64,000 nucleotides of DNA from an uncultured Aquimarina sp. (GCF_947496855.1 NZ_CANMED010000002.1:744001-808000), one strand, 5' to 3'. Numbered from the stretch's first letter, positions 1-9,533 are shown. Made by a program: numbers and translations. Notes: generated from the sequence alone by a model not told the origin.

Positions 1-1995
1 ATTCTCTTCAGAAAATCTCCATCGTGGACCTCCACGTAAAACGGTATTTGTAAAAATTCTAGGTTTATGTGCAGCTCCTACCTCTGTCCACCAATTATTT
101 TTATAATTGATAAACCCATTAAACTCATATTGCATACGATTATAATTACCTTCAAAATCAAAAGTAGACGATTGCTCTAGACTCACATTAGCTCTCCTGT
201 AAAACTTTGTTGGTTTCAGGAACAAATAACGAACATTAGCAAATTGCCTTATCTCATCTGCTTGTCGTAAAAAACCAACGTCATTGAGTTCTAGCTCCGG
301 AGAACGCCAGAATACCCCACCACTATATCTCCAATTTCCACCTCCAGACTTACCTCCAATTAGCTTACCTCCAGTCCCAGATAGAGACGTGCGATTAGGA
401 TCAACTTCTACATGGTCTGCATCTACTCTTTGAAAAAGATGTGTTAACTCATTTTGAGTAGCCTCAATAGCTTCTTTAGACCCTTCTACATGGCTTGTTA
501 CTAAGTTTCCTTCAACAAAGTACTTTCTATCCTTCCAATTATGCCTAAAATCTAACCCTGCAGTATACGCTGATTTTCTCAAAAAGTTCAGATTATTCTC
601 CCTTAACCCGACTAATTCCGATGTTTCGTCTGTATCCGAATTATCATAATCTATATTAAGCACATCTCCAAGGTTACGATTGGTGGCCGTAAAAATCCCC
701 CCTATATATGTATTCCGATCATTAAAATCTTTTTGCACCCTACCAACGAAATAATTTGTTAATGGCTCTACAATGGTTTCTCTTCTATTTCCATCAGCAT
801 CTTCAATTTTAGCTATCTCTCTCTCCGTAACGCTTTCTAAAATACCGATAGACCAACCATTTTTTGTTTTTCCACTAAACTTGGCAGCTCCTAAAATAGT
901 TGTATTATTTGGCCTATCCACATACTCAGTATCAATCGGACTTGAACCTATAGAGCCTTGCGGACTTCTACCAATTCTCCTAGAGTAAAACACATTATCT
1001 TGCCCATTCGCAAACTGATAATCAAAAATATTTTTATTTTCCACAAAAAAAGGTCGTTGTTCTCTGAAAAAAATCTGAAAGCCATCCAATGCAATAGCAG
1101 CCGGATCAGCTTCTACCTGTCCAAAATCAGGATTTACAGTTAGATCCATAGTAAGGTCATTGGTTATACCGATTTTAGCATCCAATCCTCCGTTTAATTT
1201 AAAATCATCTCCATCCCTAAAAGGATTTCCATCCTCTTCCGGAAAAGTATCGTATTGCGTTACCGCAAAAGGTTGAATCTCCAGTTGCTTTTGTGGTTCA
1301 ATATCAATCAACCCATGTAATTCTCCAAATTCACTAACCCATCCTGGCGCATCTTGCGGAATCCGCTGCCACACCGACCGTTCTTCTTTTCTAAAAAACC
1401 TCCTATTCACTTGAAGACCCCAAATTTGTTCTTTACTCTTACCAAATTTTAGTTGACTTAAAGGAATTTTTACCTCTGCAGTCCATCCTTCATCATCAAT
1501 ATTAGTAGCGGTATACCAAATAGGATTCCAGCTACCATCCCAGTTATCACCATTATTCGATATAAATTCGTCACCTTTTACGCCTGCAGCAGTAATCGTA
1601 AAAGAAAACCCAGTTCGTTTATCATGATAACTATCTAAATTAATCTCTACCCAATCTCCCGCAAAACCGTCACGCCTAGATAATCTTTTTTCTATTTTAT
1701 CTGGTTCTGTATCATAACATCTATATGCGATATAAAGATACTTTTGATCATACAGCATTTTAAATTTAGTCTGTTGACTTGGAGGTGTATTCTCGTCCGG
1801 TTCATTTTCAATAAAATCTCCTGACCACGCTACCAAATCCCAACTAGATTCTTCTATTAAACCATTAATCGTTGGTGCCTCTGATCCATTAAGAGGTTTC
1901 GTAGTGTAGATCCTTTTTTTTACCACTGTAGAATCTTGTGCATTCATAAATAGTGTAAAAAGGAAGATTCCAAACACTTGGAGGGTGTACTTCAT
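1..1995 (-). CDS. DUF5916 / CBM9-like outer membrane protein, 3'-truncated by window edge
   Basis: Open frame of 665 codons read from ATG at 1995 to base 1 without a stop, so the C-terminus lies outside the window. The N-terminus has a signal peptide (MKYTLQVFGIFLFTLFMNAQ). Residues about 35-200 resemble a carbohydrate-binding family 9-like domain (PTINGLIEESSW, KMLYDQKYLYIAYRCYD, WTAEVKIPLSQLKFG). The rest matches the DUF5916 style: DLTMDLTVNPDFGQVEADPA and FFREQRPFFVENKNIFDY, followed by strands typical of a beta-barrel. Proteins of this type are predicted surface proteins of Bacteroidetes with no firm biochemical role. It is a single gene, divergent from rplM across a 275-bp spacer. Family assignment is by recognition of these motifs. 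Confidence 0.85.
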   Translation of the reverse strand, partial: MKYTLQVFGIFLFTLFMNAQDSTVVKKRIYTTKPLNGSEAPTINGLIEESSWDLVAWSGDFIENEPDENTPPSQQTKFKMLYDQKYLYIAYRCYDTEPDKIEKRLSRRDGFAGDWVEINLDSYHDKRTGFSFTITAAGVKGDEFISNNGDNWDGSWNPIWYTATNIDDEGWTAEVKIPLSQLKFGKSKEQIWGLQVNRRFFRKEERSVWQRIPQDAPGWVSEFGELHGLIDIEPQKQLEIQPFAVTQYDTFPEEDGNPFRDGDDFKLNGGLDAKIGITNDLTMDLTVNPDFGQVEADPAAIALDGFQIFFREQRPFFVENKNIFDYQFANGQDNVFYSRRIGRSPQGSIGSSPIDTEYVDRPNNTTILGAAKFSGKTKNGWSIGILESVTEREIAKIEDADGNRRETIVEPLTNYFVGRVQKDFNDRNTYIGGIFTATNRNLGDVLNIDYDNSDTDETSELVGLRENNLNFLRKSAYTAGLDFRHNWKDRKYFVEGNLVTSHVEGSKEAIEATQNELTHLFQRVDADHVEVDPNRTSLSGTGGKLIGGKSGGGNWRYSGGVFWRSPELELNDVGFLRQADEIRQFANVRYLFLKPTKFYRRANVSLEQSSTFDFEGNYNRMQYEFNGFINYKNNWWTEVGAAHKPRIFTNTVLRGGPRWRFSEEN

Positions 1996-2187
1996 GATGA
2001 TTAGTTTGTTGATTGATGTTTAATACAGGACATAAATTATGAATCTTTGTCACAGTTACCTTACTTATTTAGTAAAAGATTAACATGAAAAAGAAGTTTT
2101 AATAGTCAAAACAATAAAAAAATCATCTGATAATTGATCTCCCTGAAAACCAATGGATAATCTTCTTTAAATAATATCAACTACCTA

Positions 2188-2218
2188 TTTGCTATATAAA
2201 TATATAATTGTACATTTG
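2188..2218 (+). promoter_or_regulatory. Bacteroidetes-type promoter for rplM-rpsI
   Basis: TTTG at 2188-2191, a 19-bp spacer, then TACATTTG at 2211-2218, matching the -33 TTG / -7 TAnnTTTG consensus of Bacteroidetes primary sigma promoters. Transcription would begin near 2223, giving a leader of about 48 nt before the GTG at 2271. Confidence 0.75.
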
Positions 2219-2270
2219 CACCCCTATTTTATATAGGAAAAGGAATGTTTAATTAGTAAAATTAGTTAGT

Positions 2271-2726
2271 GTGGACACATTAAGTTACAAAACAGTATCT
2301 GCCAATAAGGCAACCGTTTCTAAAGAATGGTTACATATAGATGCTGAAGGACAGACTTTGGGACGTCTATCTTCTGTAGTAGCAATACTATTAAGAGGAA
2401 AGCATAAGCCTAACTTTACCCCACATGTTGATTGCGGTGACAATGTAATTATTACAAACGCCGAAAAAATCAACTTAACAGGAAAAAAGTGGACAGATAA
2501 ATCGTATATCCGTCATACTGGTTATCCTGGAGGGCAAAGGAGTCTTACTGCTCAGGAGTTATTTGACAAAAACCCAGAGCGTTTAATCGAAAAAGCGGTA
2601 AAAGGAATGTTACCTAAAAACAAATTAGGAGCAGTTTTATTCCGTAATTTAAAGGTACATGCTGGAGCAAATCACAACCAAGAAGCTCAGCAACCGAAAA
2701 CTATTAACTTAAAAGAATTTAAGTAA
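2271..2726 (+). CDS. rplM: 50S ribosomal protein L13
   Basis: Large-subunit protein L13, 151 aa against about 142 in E. coli. Recognised from the flavobacterial N-terminus [16 protein letters not shown] and the family core [40 protein letters not shown] and [11 protein letters not shown]. The start is GTG at 2271; no ATG lies in a fitting position and the residues after it match other flavobacterial L13 proteins. Its stop shares one base with the start of rpsI (TAATG), so the two are translationally coupled, the usual L13-S9 pairing. Confidence 0.97.
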   Translation: MDTLSYKTVSANKATVSKEWLHIDAEGQTLGRLSSVVAILLRGKHKPNFTPHVDCGDNVIITNAEKINLTGKKWTDKSYIRHTGYPGGQRSLTAQELFDKNPERLIEKAVKGMLPKNKLGAVLFRNLKVHAGANHNQEAQQPKTINLKEFK

Positions 2727-3112
2727 TGGAAGTTATTCACAAAATTGGTCGTAGAAAAACGGCTGTAGCTCGAGTTTACCTTAAAGAAGGTTCTGGAAAA
2801 GTTACGATCAACAAAAAAGATCTTAACGATTACTTTCCTACTGCTACTTTACAGTACAAAGTGAACCAACCTTTTGCCCTAACGGACAATGAGGAAAAGT
2901 TTGATGTAACTGTAAATGTATACGGTGGTGGTATTACAGGACAAGCTGAAGCAATTCGCCTAGCAATATCTAGAGCAATGTGCGAGCTTGATCAAGAAAA
3001 CAGATTAGTCCTTAAACCAGAAGGTTTATTGACCAGAGATCCTAGAATGGTAGAGCGTAAGAAATTCGGACAGAAGAAAGCTCGTAAGAAATTTCAGTTC
3101 TCTAAACGTTAA
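2726..3112 (+). CDS. rpsI: 30S ribosomal protein S9
   Basis: Small-subunit protein S9, 128 aa, whose basic C-terminal tail reaches the P-site tRNA. Seen: [20 protein letters not shown] at the N-terminus, [20 protein letters not shown] in the core, [20 protein letters not shown] and the tail ending FSKR with the universally conserved terminal arginine. Full length. Start ATG overlaps the rplM stop by one base. Confidence 0.98.
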   Translation: MEVIHKIGRRKTAVARVYLKEGSGKVTINKKDLNDYFPTATLQYKVNQPFALTDNEEKFDVTVNVYGGGITGQAEAIRLAISRAMCELDQENRLVLKPEGLLTRDPRMVERKKFGQKKARKKFQFSKR

Positions 3113-3139
3113 TTTATTAAAACAGTATTTGTTGTTATC

Positions 3140-3152
3140 CCCTATTTTAGGG
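3140..3152 (+). terminator. small hairpin after rpsI (CCCTA-TTT-TAGGG)
   Basis: Five-bp stem CCCTA (3140-3144) with TAGGG (3148-3152), with no T-run. It is weak as a terminator and may instead be part of the rpsB leader. Confidence 0.3.
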
Positions 3153-3169
3153 AGTTAGTTTAGCATCTA

Positions 3170-3210
3170 AATACTCAAGGCCATATCAAAATGATAGCCA
3201 CTTGGGTATT
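3170..3210 (+). promoter_or_regulatory. structured leader upstream of rpsB
   Basis: Long hairpin: AATACTCAAG (3170-3179) pairs with CTTGGGTATT (3201-3210), with one G-U pair. Inside it, GC/GGC with GCC and TATC with GATA extend the stem around an AAAAT loop. It ends 32 nt before the rpsB ATG. Position and form suit an autoregulatory ribosomal-protein leader; this is inference, since the fold was drawn by eye. Confidence 0.5.
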
Positions 3211-3242
3211 GCTAATTCAACAGAACGTAAACTATTACAAAA

Positions 3243-4097
3243 ATGGCAAACAATATCGAAGTAAAAGACTTACTTGATGCAGGCGTACATTTTGGTCACC
3301 TGACAAGAAGATGGGATCCTAATATGGCACCGTATATTTATATGGAGCGTAATGGAATTCACATCATCAACCTATACAAAACTGCTGCAAAGATTGATGA
3401 AGCTGGTGAAGCTTTAAAAAAAATCGCAGCCTCTGGTAGAAAAATCCTTTTTGTTGCTACCAAAAAACAAGCTAAAGAAATCGTTGCTGAAAAAGCAGCA
3501 AAAGCTAATCAACCATACATCACAGAAAGATGGCCTGGTGGAATGCTTACTAACTTTGTTACTATTCGTAAAGCAGTAAAGAAAATGGCTGCAATCGATA
3601 GAATGAAGAAAGATGGTACTTTCAACACTTTATCTAAGAAAGAGCGTTTACAAGTAGATCGTTTAAGAGCTAAATTAGAAAAGAATTTAGGTTCTATTTC
3701 TGATATGACTCGTCTACCTGGTGCGTTATTTGTTGTAGATATTACTCGTGAGCACATCGCAGTAAAAGAAGCTCAAAAATTAAACATTCCTATTTTCGCA
3801 ATGGTAGATACTAATTCTGATCCACGTCAGGTACAGTATGTTATCCCTGCAAATGATGATGCTTCTAAATCTATCGACAAAGTAATGACATACGTTAGTG
3901 ATGCTATTATCGAAGGATTAACTGAAAGAAAAGCTTCTAAAGAGGCACCAAAAGCAGAAACTCCAGCTAAAACTGAAGCTCCTGCAAAAGCCAAAACCGA
4001 GGCGCCGGCTAAAGCTAAAGCACCAGCTGTAGAGGCTCCTGCAAAAGCTGAAGAAGCACCAGCAGTGACTGAAGCTGCTAAGCAAGAAGAAGAATAA
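3243..4097 (+). CDS. rpsB: 30S ribosomal protein S2
   Basis: Small-subunit protein S2, 284 aa. Residues 1-230 carry the family signatures: LLDAGVHFGHLTRRWDPNMA, FVATKKQAKEIV, ERWPGGMLTNFVTIRKAVKK, RLPGALFVVDITREHIAVKEA and VDTNSDP. The last about 55 residues form an extension of EAPAKAKTEAPAKAK-type repeats rich in Ala, Lys, Pro and Glu. Such low-complexity tails are common on flavobacterial S2 and are probably disordered. It precedes tsf, the classical order, but a terminator-like hairpin separates them. Confidence 0.97.
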   Translation: MANNIEVKDLLDAGVHFGHLTRRWDPNMAPYIYMERNGIHIINLYKTAAKIDEAGEALKKIAASGRKILFVATKKQAKEIVAEKAAKANQPYITERWPGGMLTNFVTIRKAVKKMAAIDRMKKDGTFNTLSKKERLQVDRLRAKLEKNLGSISDMTRLPGALFVVDITREHIAVKEAQKLNIPIFAMVDTNSDPRQVQYVIPANDDASKSIDKVMTYVSDAIIEGLTERKASKEAPKAETPAKTEAPAKAKTEAPAKAKAPAVEAPAKAEEAPAVTEAAKQEEE

Positions 4098-4181
4098 ACA
4101 TTCATTGATTGCTTTCAATCATTAAAAATTATAAAATTAAAGTCTAAGCCTTAAAAACTTAACTTTAATCTAAAATTAATG

Positions 4182-4235
4182 AGTCGTTTAGTTCTTTACT
4201 CTCGTAGTAATCATAACTAAACGACTTATTTTTTT
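4182..4235 (+). terminator. intrinsic terminator or attenuator between rpsB and tsf
   Basis: Twelve-bp perfect stem AGTCGTTTAGTT (4182-4193) with AACTAAACGACT (4215-4226), a 21-nt loop, then TATTTTTTT. It starts about 85 nt after the rpsB stop and ends about 30 nt before tsf, so it would reduce read-through into tsf. Confidence 0.6.
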
Positions 4236-4263
4236 ACACAAACACATTAAATATTTAAAAGAT

Positions 4264-5229
4264 ATGGTTAAGATAACAGCCGCAGAAGTTAATAAATTAA
4301 GAAAAGCTACAGGTGCAGGAATGATGGACTGCAAAAAAGCATTAGTTGAAGCTGAGGGAGATTTCGACAAAGCTATAGATGTATTACGTAAAAAAGGACA
4401 GAAAGTTGCAGCTAAAAGAGCAGACCGTGATTCGTCTGAAGGAGCTGCTATTGCCAAAATAAACGCAGACAATACTGCTGGTGTTTCTATAGTCTTAGGT
4501 TGTGAAACAGATTTCGTTGGTAAAAATGATAGTTTTGTTGCTCTAGCTAATGAATTAGCAGATCTAGCATTAAATTGTTCTTCTAAAGAAGAATTTTTAG
4601 CTGCAGATTTTGGAGGAATGACGGTTGCCGAAAAACTAGTTGAACAAACTGGTGTTATTGGAGAAAAATTAGAAATAAATGCATTCTCTAAATTAGAAGC
4701 TCCTTATGTTGGTTCTTATGTGCACATAAACAAAATTGCTGCTTTAGTTGGACTTTCTTCTAAAGTTGACAAAGTTGATATCTTAGCTAAAGATTTAGCT
4801 ATGCAGATTGCCTCTATGGGAGCTACAACACTTTCTTATAAAGATTTTGACCCTGCTTTTGTAGCTTCAGAAACTGAAGCTAGAATAGCAGTAATCGAAA
4901 AAGACAACGAAGAATTAGTTCGTTTAGGTAAGACACTTAAAAATGTACCTCAATACATATCAATGTCTCAACTAACTCCTGAAGTTTTAGCAAAAGCAGA
5001 AGAAGATGCTAAGGCAGAATTAAAAGCAGAAGGTAAGCCAGAACAAATATGGGATAGAATTCTTCCAGGAAAAATGGAAAGATTCATTTCAGATAATACT
5101 ACACTCGATCAAGAGCAATGTCTTCTTGACCAAAACTTCATCAAAGATGAAAAAATCAGTGTTGCTAAATATGTTGAATCATACGGAGATGTTAAAGTAA
5201 CTTCTTTTGAAAGAGTATCTCTAGGTTAA
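4264..5229 (+). CDS. tsf: elongation factor Ts
   Basis: Guanine nucleotide exchange factor for EF-Tu, 321 aa, longer than the E. coli protein (about 283) as is usual in flavobacteria. The N-terminal UBA-like domain is clear (VNKLRKATGAGMMDCKKALVEAEGDFDKAIDVLRKKG), followed by the core motif GCETDFVGKNDSFVALANELA. A dimerisation-like region follows (HINKIAALVGL, AKDLAMQIAS, PQYIS), and the C-terminal part has ILPGKMERFISD and DQNFIKDEKISVAKYV. Preceded by a terminator-like hairpin and followed by a strong terminator. Confidence 0.97.
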   Translation: MVKITAAEVNKLRKATGAGMMDCKKALVEAEGDFDKAIDVLRKKGQKVAAKRADRDSSEGAAIAKINADNTAGVSIVLGCETDFVGKNDSFVALANELADLALNCSSKEEFLAADFGGMTVAEKLVEQTGVIGEKLEINAFSKLEAPYVGSYVHINKIAALVGLSSKVDKVDILAKDLAMQIASMGATTLSYKDFDPAFVASETEARIAVIEKDNEELVRLGKTLKNVPQYISMSQLTPEVLAKAEEDAKAELKAEGKPEQIWDRILPGKMERFISDNTTLDQEQCLLDQNFIKDEKISVAKYVESYGDVKVTSFERVSLG

Positions 5230-5266
5230 TATCTTTAGATAATAAATATTTATTTAGCAAAAAATC

Positions 5267-5296
5267 AAAAGCCGCTTCAATTGAAGCGGCTTTTTT
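5267..5296 (+). terminator. rho-independent terminator of tsf
   Basis: Perfect inverted repeat: AAAAGCCGCTTCAA (5267-5280) with TTGAAGCGGCTTTT (5281-5294), followed by further T. Thirty-seven bases after the tsf stop. Confidence 0.9.
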
Positions 5297-5677
5297 CATC
5301 ATTTTTCAAAATATTTTTTCTTAATATTTAAAACGTTTTTCTAAACATTCTGGACCCCTCCAAAATGTTACCCCAAAAAGACTAACTCCCCAATCAGTCT
5401 AGAATACATATTACACTTTCGTGAACATATAAATTCTTCAAAAACATTTCAACACTAATCCAAAAATATTCCTCATCTCCCCTATTTTTGTTTTCCTTTT
5501 ACAAACGTATAACATTATCCAGAGTCAATCAATAGCGGTGTCAGGGGAAAAGAACCCTTTTTTAATATCCCACTTCAATTTTAACATTTATATCCAATTT
5601 CAGAAAGATTTACCTTTAGTTATTAAAGTATTTTCTAAATTAAGAATATCATTATATTTGCACCACAGTTCAAGCAA
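5297..5677. other. non-coding spacer between tsf and pyrH
   Basis: About 380 bp of AT-rich sequence with no convincing ORF. Besides the pyrH promoter box at its right end it contains an isolated TATTTTTG at 5483-5490, too far from pyrH to be certain as a promoter. Confidence 0.6.
5653..5660 (+). promoter_or_regulatory. -7 box of pyrH promoter (TATATTTG)
   Basis: TATATTTG matches TAnnTTTG. Transcription would start near 5665, about 13 nt before the pyrH ATG. No good TTG is visible at the -33 position, so confidence is moderate. Confidence 0.6.
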
Positions 5678-6388
5678 ATGATGAAATATAATAGAATATT
5701 ACTAAAATTATCAGGAGAAGCCCTGATGGGAGATCGTCAATATGGTATTGACCCCAAAAGATTAGCTGAATACGCTAATGAAATCAAACAAATAACTAAT
5801 GAAGGCGTAGAAGTAGCCATAGTTATAGGTGGTGGTAATATTTTTAGAGGTGTTGCTGGTGCTAGCAAAGGTATGGACAGAGTTCAAGCAGATCATATGG
5901 GAATGCTCGCAACTGTCATCAATGGCTTAGCACTGCAAAGCGCATTAGAAGATGCAGATATACCAACAAGGCTTCAGTCTGCCATAAAAGTTAACGAGGT
6001 AGCGGAACCATTTATTAAAAGAAGAGCGATTAGACACTTGGAAAAAGGAAGAGTGGTAATTTTTGGAGGAGGAACAGGTAATCCTTATTTTACAACAGAC
6101 TCTGCAGCGGTATTAAGAGCAATAGAAATCAATGCGGATGTAATCCTTAAAGGAACAAGAGTCGATGGAATCTATACAGCAGACCCAGAAAAAGATTCGC
6201 AAGCTACTAAATTTGATTTCATTACATTTGATGATGTTTTAAGAAAAGGGCTTAAAGTAATGGATACAACAGCATTTACATTAAGTCAAGAAAATGAATT
6301 ACCAATTATTGTATTTGATATGAACAAAACCGGAAACTTATTAAAAGTTATTTCGGGAGAACCTATCGGAACAAAAGTAAATTTATAA
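5678..6388 (+). CDS. pyrH: UMP kinase
   Basis: Phosphorylates UMP to UDP using ATP in pyrimidine nucleotide synthesis. 236 aa, amino-acid kinase fold, full length. Seen: [88 protein letters not shown] and the C-terminal [16 protein letters not shown]. Two adjacent ATGs (5678, 5681) could serve; a TATATTTG box about 18 nt upstream supports either. Followed after 51 bp by frr, the common pyrH-frr pairing. Confidence 0.97.
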   Translation: MMKYNRILLKLSGEALMGDRQYGIDPKRLAEYANEIKQITNEGVEVAIVIGGGNIFRGVAGASKGMDRVQADHMGMLATVINGLALQSALEDADIPTRLQSAIKVNEVAEPFIKRRAIRHLEKGRVVIFGGGTGNPYFTTDSAAVLRAIEINADVILKGTRVDGIYTADPEKDSQATKFDFITFDDVLRKGLKVMDTTAFTLSQENELPIIVFDMNKTGNLLKVISGEPIGTKVNL

Positions 6389-6439
6389 GAATAGTGGCTC
6401 GTTTTTTGATCAACTAATAAACAAAAGAACTATATTAAG

Positions 6440-7003
6440 ATGAACGAAGAAGTAAATTTCATTCTGGATTCAACTAAAGAATCTATGCAGAGCGCAATAG
6501 CTCATTTAGAAAAACAATTAATTGTTATTAGAGCTGGTAAGGCATCACCTGCTATGTTAAGTGGTGTAATGGTGGAATACTATGGCAATGCAACACCTCT
6601 AAATCAGGTAGGAAACGTAAACACTCCTGATGCTAGAACAATTACCATTCAACCTTTTGAGAAATCTCTTATTCAGGAAATCGAAAAAGCTATTCTGGTT
6701 TCTAACCTTGGTTTTAACCCGATGAATAATGGCGAAAGCGTAATCATAAGTGTACCGCCTTTGACCGAAGAACGTCGTAGAGATCTTGTAAAACAAGCAA
6801 AAGCTGAAGCTGAAGATTCAAAGGTTGGCGTACGTAATGATCGTAAAAATGCCAATAACGAAATAAAAAAATTAGAAAAGGATGGATTATCTGAAGATAT
6901 GGCTAAGAATACCGAAGCAGACATCCAGCAATTAACGGATACATATATCAAGAAAATTGACGACATGCTAGCTGTTAAAGAAAAAGAGATTATGACAGTT
7001 TAA
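6440..7003 (+). CDS. frr: ribosome recycling factor
   Basis: Splits post-termination ribosomes together with EF-G. 187 aa, the usual length. Motifs: HLEKQLIVIRAGKASPAML, VEYYGNATPLNQVGNV, RTITIQPFEKSLIQEIEKAI, LGFNPMNNGESVIISVPPLT, EERRRDLVKQAKAEAEDSKV and VRNDRKNANNEIKKL. Second gene of the pyrH-frr unit. A pair of competing hairpins follows its stop. Confidence 0.97.
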   Translation: MNEEVNFILDSTKESMQSAIAHLEKQLIVIRAGKASPAMLSGVMVEYYGNATPLNQVGNVNTPDARTITIQPFEKSLIQEIEKAILVSNLGFNPMNNGESVIISVPPLTEERRRDLVKQAKAEAEDSKVGVRNDRKNANNEIKKLEKDGLSEDMAKNTEADIQQLTDTYIKKIDDMLAVKEKEIMTV

Positions 7004-7058
7004 TATAATTAAACACTAAGCTAAAGCAGAAGTGTTTAATTATACAAAAACACTTCTG
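7004..7058 (+). promoter_or_regulatory. two mutually exclusive hairpins between frr and the DUF5686 gene
   Basis: Hairpin 1: TATAATTAAACACT (7004-7017) with AGTGTTTAATTATA (7031-7044), perfect over 14 bp. Hairpin 2: CAGAAGTGTTT (7027-7037) with AAACACTTCTG (7048-7058), perfect over 11 bp. They share the AGTGTTT segment, so only one can form at a time. It lies in the frr-DUF5686 spacer and could act as a terminator/antiterminator; function is inferred. Confidence 0.55.
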
Positions 7059-7091
7059 TTTACCTTCAATTTTTATGAATCAATTCGGATA

Positions 7092-9533
7092 ATGCAAAAC
7101 AAACTCTTCTGTTTATTATTTTTTACTCATTTTGTTTTACTATCTCAAATTAGCATTACCGGAAAAGTAATTGATCAAAGCACCAACCAACCTCTGCCTT
7201 TTGCCACGGTAAAAACAGACAACAACTCTTATGCACTAACTTCTTCCAAAGGTGAGTTCGTCATAAGATGTGAAGGTTACCCCGTTAATCTAACGATAAG
7301 TTATATTGGGTATAATAAGAAAAGTTTTTCTATTAAATCCGAAGATATCGTAAAAGTAGAGATTCAACTTTCTCCTACACAAGAAAACTTAGAAACAGTA
7401 AAATTGGATGTCCCTGGAAGTATTGCTTCTAATATTATTAAGCAAGCTATTATTAATAAAAACGATAATAATCCAAATAAAACTTTGCAAAGTTATAGCT
7501 ATAAAAGTTATAACAAATTTAAAATTACTGAAGATAATCAGGCAAGGTTCGAAACTCCAGATACAACCAGAGCAGATATGGAGCGCATCTTTAACGATGC
7601 CCATTCTTTTCTTTCTGAAAAAGTAAGTCAACATCAGTTTAACAAAGGACGGGATGAAAAAGAAACTGTTCTTGCTTCCAGAATGACCGGATTTAATAAA
7701 CCAGTATATAATGTACTAGGGATTAAGATTCAATCTAACTCACTGTATCAGGAAAATTATGTAATCTTTAACAACCGATATGCTAGCCCTCTGTCCAATA
7801 GAGCTCTCAAAAATTATTATTATAAGGTACTAGATACTACACAAGGCAAAAGACCTGCGTATGTAATACTATTTCAACCAAGACGATCCAAAAAAATAGC
7901 AAGTCTTGAGGGAGTTTTATACCTGGACATGAAAACATTAGCTATTCAGAAAGCTGTTGCCGAATTAAGAGGGGAGCTTAATGTAATGGTAACCCACGAT
8001 TTTGAATACAATATTGAAGAAAAATTATGGCTCCCATTAAATCAGGAAGTAACTATTAGACCTGGTATTGGAAAACAAAAAGTTACTTTATTTGGAGGCC
8101 AAATATCGGTTGGTAGATTAGGGAATGATCAGAAAAGTTTTACAGGCAACAATGACTTCTTAATTTCTAAAACAGATTTCTTTGATTATACACTAAAACC
8201 AGATGCTAAAATTAAGCTTCAACAATCTGCGATTGAAATAGCCCCTGAAGCAACTACCCGAAGCGAAGAATACTGGAACACATATAGAACAACTGCGATT
8301 ACAGAAAAAGATTTAAAATCCTTTCCTATCGTGGACAGTATTGTCCAAGCGCAAAATATAGAGCGAAGAATAGATGTTATTCAGAGTTTTAATATTGGAT
8401 ACTACCCTGTTGGGTTTTTCGATTTTGATCTAACATATCCTATAAAATATAATAATTTTGAAGGATTACGCTTAGGAATTGGCGGGTTAACAAATGAAAA
8501 ATTTTCAAAACGATTTCGTACAGAAGGATATTTAGTTTATGGTTTCAAAGATGGTAAATTTAAATTCGGACTAGGTGGTGGGGTTTTACTAAATAAAGAT
8601 TCAGGATCTTGGTTAAATATCAATTACACAGATGATCTTAAAGAAGTTGGTAGTTTCTTTTATTTAACTGATAGACGTGTATATTCTTTATTTGAACCAC
8701 GCTTGGTAAATATAGATTTCTACTACAAACACAGAACCTGGAGCGCAAGCTTACAACATAGGATTTTGCCTAAATTATTATCAGAAACTCAGCTTTCTGT
8801 CAGTAACATTGATCAAACTGGGGGCTACACATATTTTGATGACGGCAATTTATTTTCACAATACAAAACTGCAGAGTCTACAATAGCACTTAGATGGAGC
8901 CCATTTAGCAAGTTTCTAAAAACACCAAATGGTTATAGAGAAATACAAGATGGATATCCAAAAATAACAGCACAATATACACAAGGATATAAAGGAATAT
9001 TTGATAGTAATTTTAATTATAGTAAAATAGGAATCAAAGCAGAATATATAATTAATCGTCTTAATCAGTCTAGCACAAGTTTACTATTAGAAGGAGATAT
9101 CGCAAGTGGCGATGTACCTTTAACCCACTTATATCACGCATATCCAAATGCGCCAACAAAAGAAACTATTTTTCAAAGATTTTCTGTTGCAGGCAGAAGA
9201 AGTTTTGAAACCATGTATTTTAGTGAATTCTTTAGCGACCGACTCGCTACTTTGCAAATAAGACATAGGTTGAGACCTTTTAAAATAGCCAGTTGGCTTA
9301 ATCCAGAAATGGTGTTAATCACTAGATATGCGATCGGAGATGTAAGTAATCGAGTTAAGCATCTAGGAGTTAATTTCAATTCGCTTCAACAAGGCTATCA
9401 AGAATCTGGATTCGAAATAAATAAACTTTTTGCTGGTTTCGGACTAAGTTTTGCCTATCGTTACGGAGCATATCATCTACCGAAGATTGAAGATAACATT
9501 GCCTTTAAATTCACTTTTTACCTAAAGCTTTAA
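7092..9533 (+). CDS. DUF5686-type outer membrane protein with carboxypeptidase-like regulatory domain
   Basis: About 813 aa. Signal peptide MQNKLFCLLFFTHFVLLSQ supports the ATG at 7092. The open frame extends 60 bp further to a GTG at 7032, but that region folds into hairpins and encodes nothing signal-like before the true leader. Residues about 20-100 form a CarboxypepD_reg-like fold (ITGKVIDQSTNQPLPFATVKT, ISYIGYNKKSFSI). The rest is DUF5686-like with many amphipathic strands (PSLSNRALKNYYYK-type segment, GYYPVGFFDFDLTYPIKYN, FEGLRLGIGG), suggesting a C-terminal beta-barrel. Role unknown; probably a surface receptor or assembly protein. Lies between frr and an RND exporter. Confidence 0.8.
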   Translation: MQNKLFCLLFFTHFVLLSQISITGKVIDQSTNQPLPFATVKTDNNSYALTSSKGEFVIRCEGYPVNLTISYIGYNKKSFSIKSEDIVKVEIQLSPTQENLETVKLDVPGSIASNIIKQAIINKNDNNPNKTLQSYSYKSYNKFKITEDNQARFETPDTTRADMERIFNDAHSFLSEKVSQHQFNKGRDEKETVLASRMTGFNKPVYNVLGIKIQSNSLYQENYVIFNNRYASPLSNRALKNYYYKVLDTTQGKRPAYVILFQPRRSKKIASLEGVLYLDMKTLAIQKAVAELRGELNVMVTHDFEYNIEEKLWLPLNQEVTIRPGIGKQKVTLFGGQISVGRLGNDQKSFTGNNDFLISKTDFFDYTLKPDAKIKLQQSAIEIAPEATTRSEEYWNTYRTTAITEKDLKSFPIVDSIVQAQNIERRIDVIQSFNIGYYPVGFFDFDLTYPIKYNNFEGLRLGIGGLTNEKFSKRFRTEGYLVYGFKDGKFKFGLGGGVLLNKDSGSWLNINYTDDLKEVGSFFYLTDRRVYSLFEPRLVNIDFYYKHRTWSASLQHRILPKLLSETQLSVSNIDQTGGYTYFDDGNLFSQYKTAESTIALRWSPFSKFLKTPNGYREIQDGYPKITAQYTQGYKGIFDSNFNYSKIGIKAEYIINRLNQSSTSLLLEGDIASGDVPLTHLYHAYPNAPTKETIFQRFSVAGRRSFETMYFSEFFSDRLATLQIRHRLRPFKIASWLNPEMVLITRYAIGDVSNRVKHLGVNFNSLQQGYQESGFEINKLFAGFGLSFAYRYGAYHLPKIEDNIAFKFTFYLKL

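Noticed and set aside
773..1143. Plus-strand ORFs within the DUF5916 gene
   Set aside because: Antisense to a long conserved reading frame; no signal or family features.
3827..4118. Ala/Ser-rich and Phe/Ser-rich ORFs on the minus strand over the end of rpsB
   Set aside because: They are antisense to the low-complexity S2 tail and exist because of its repeated codons.
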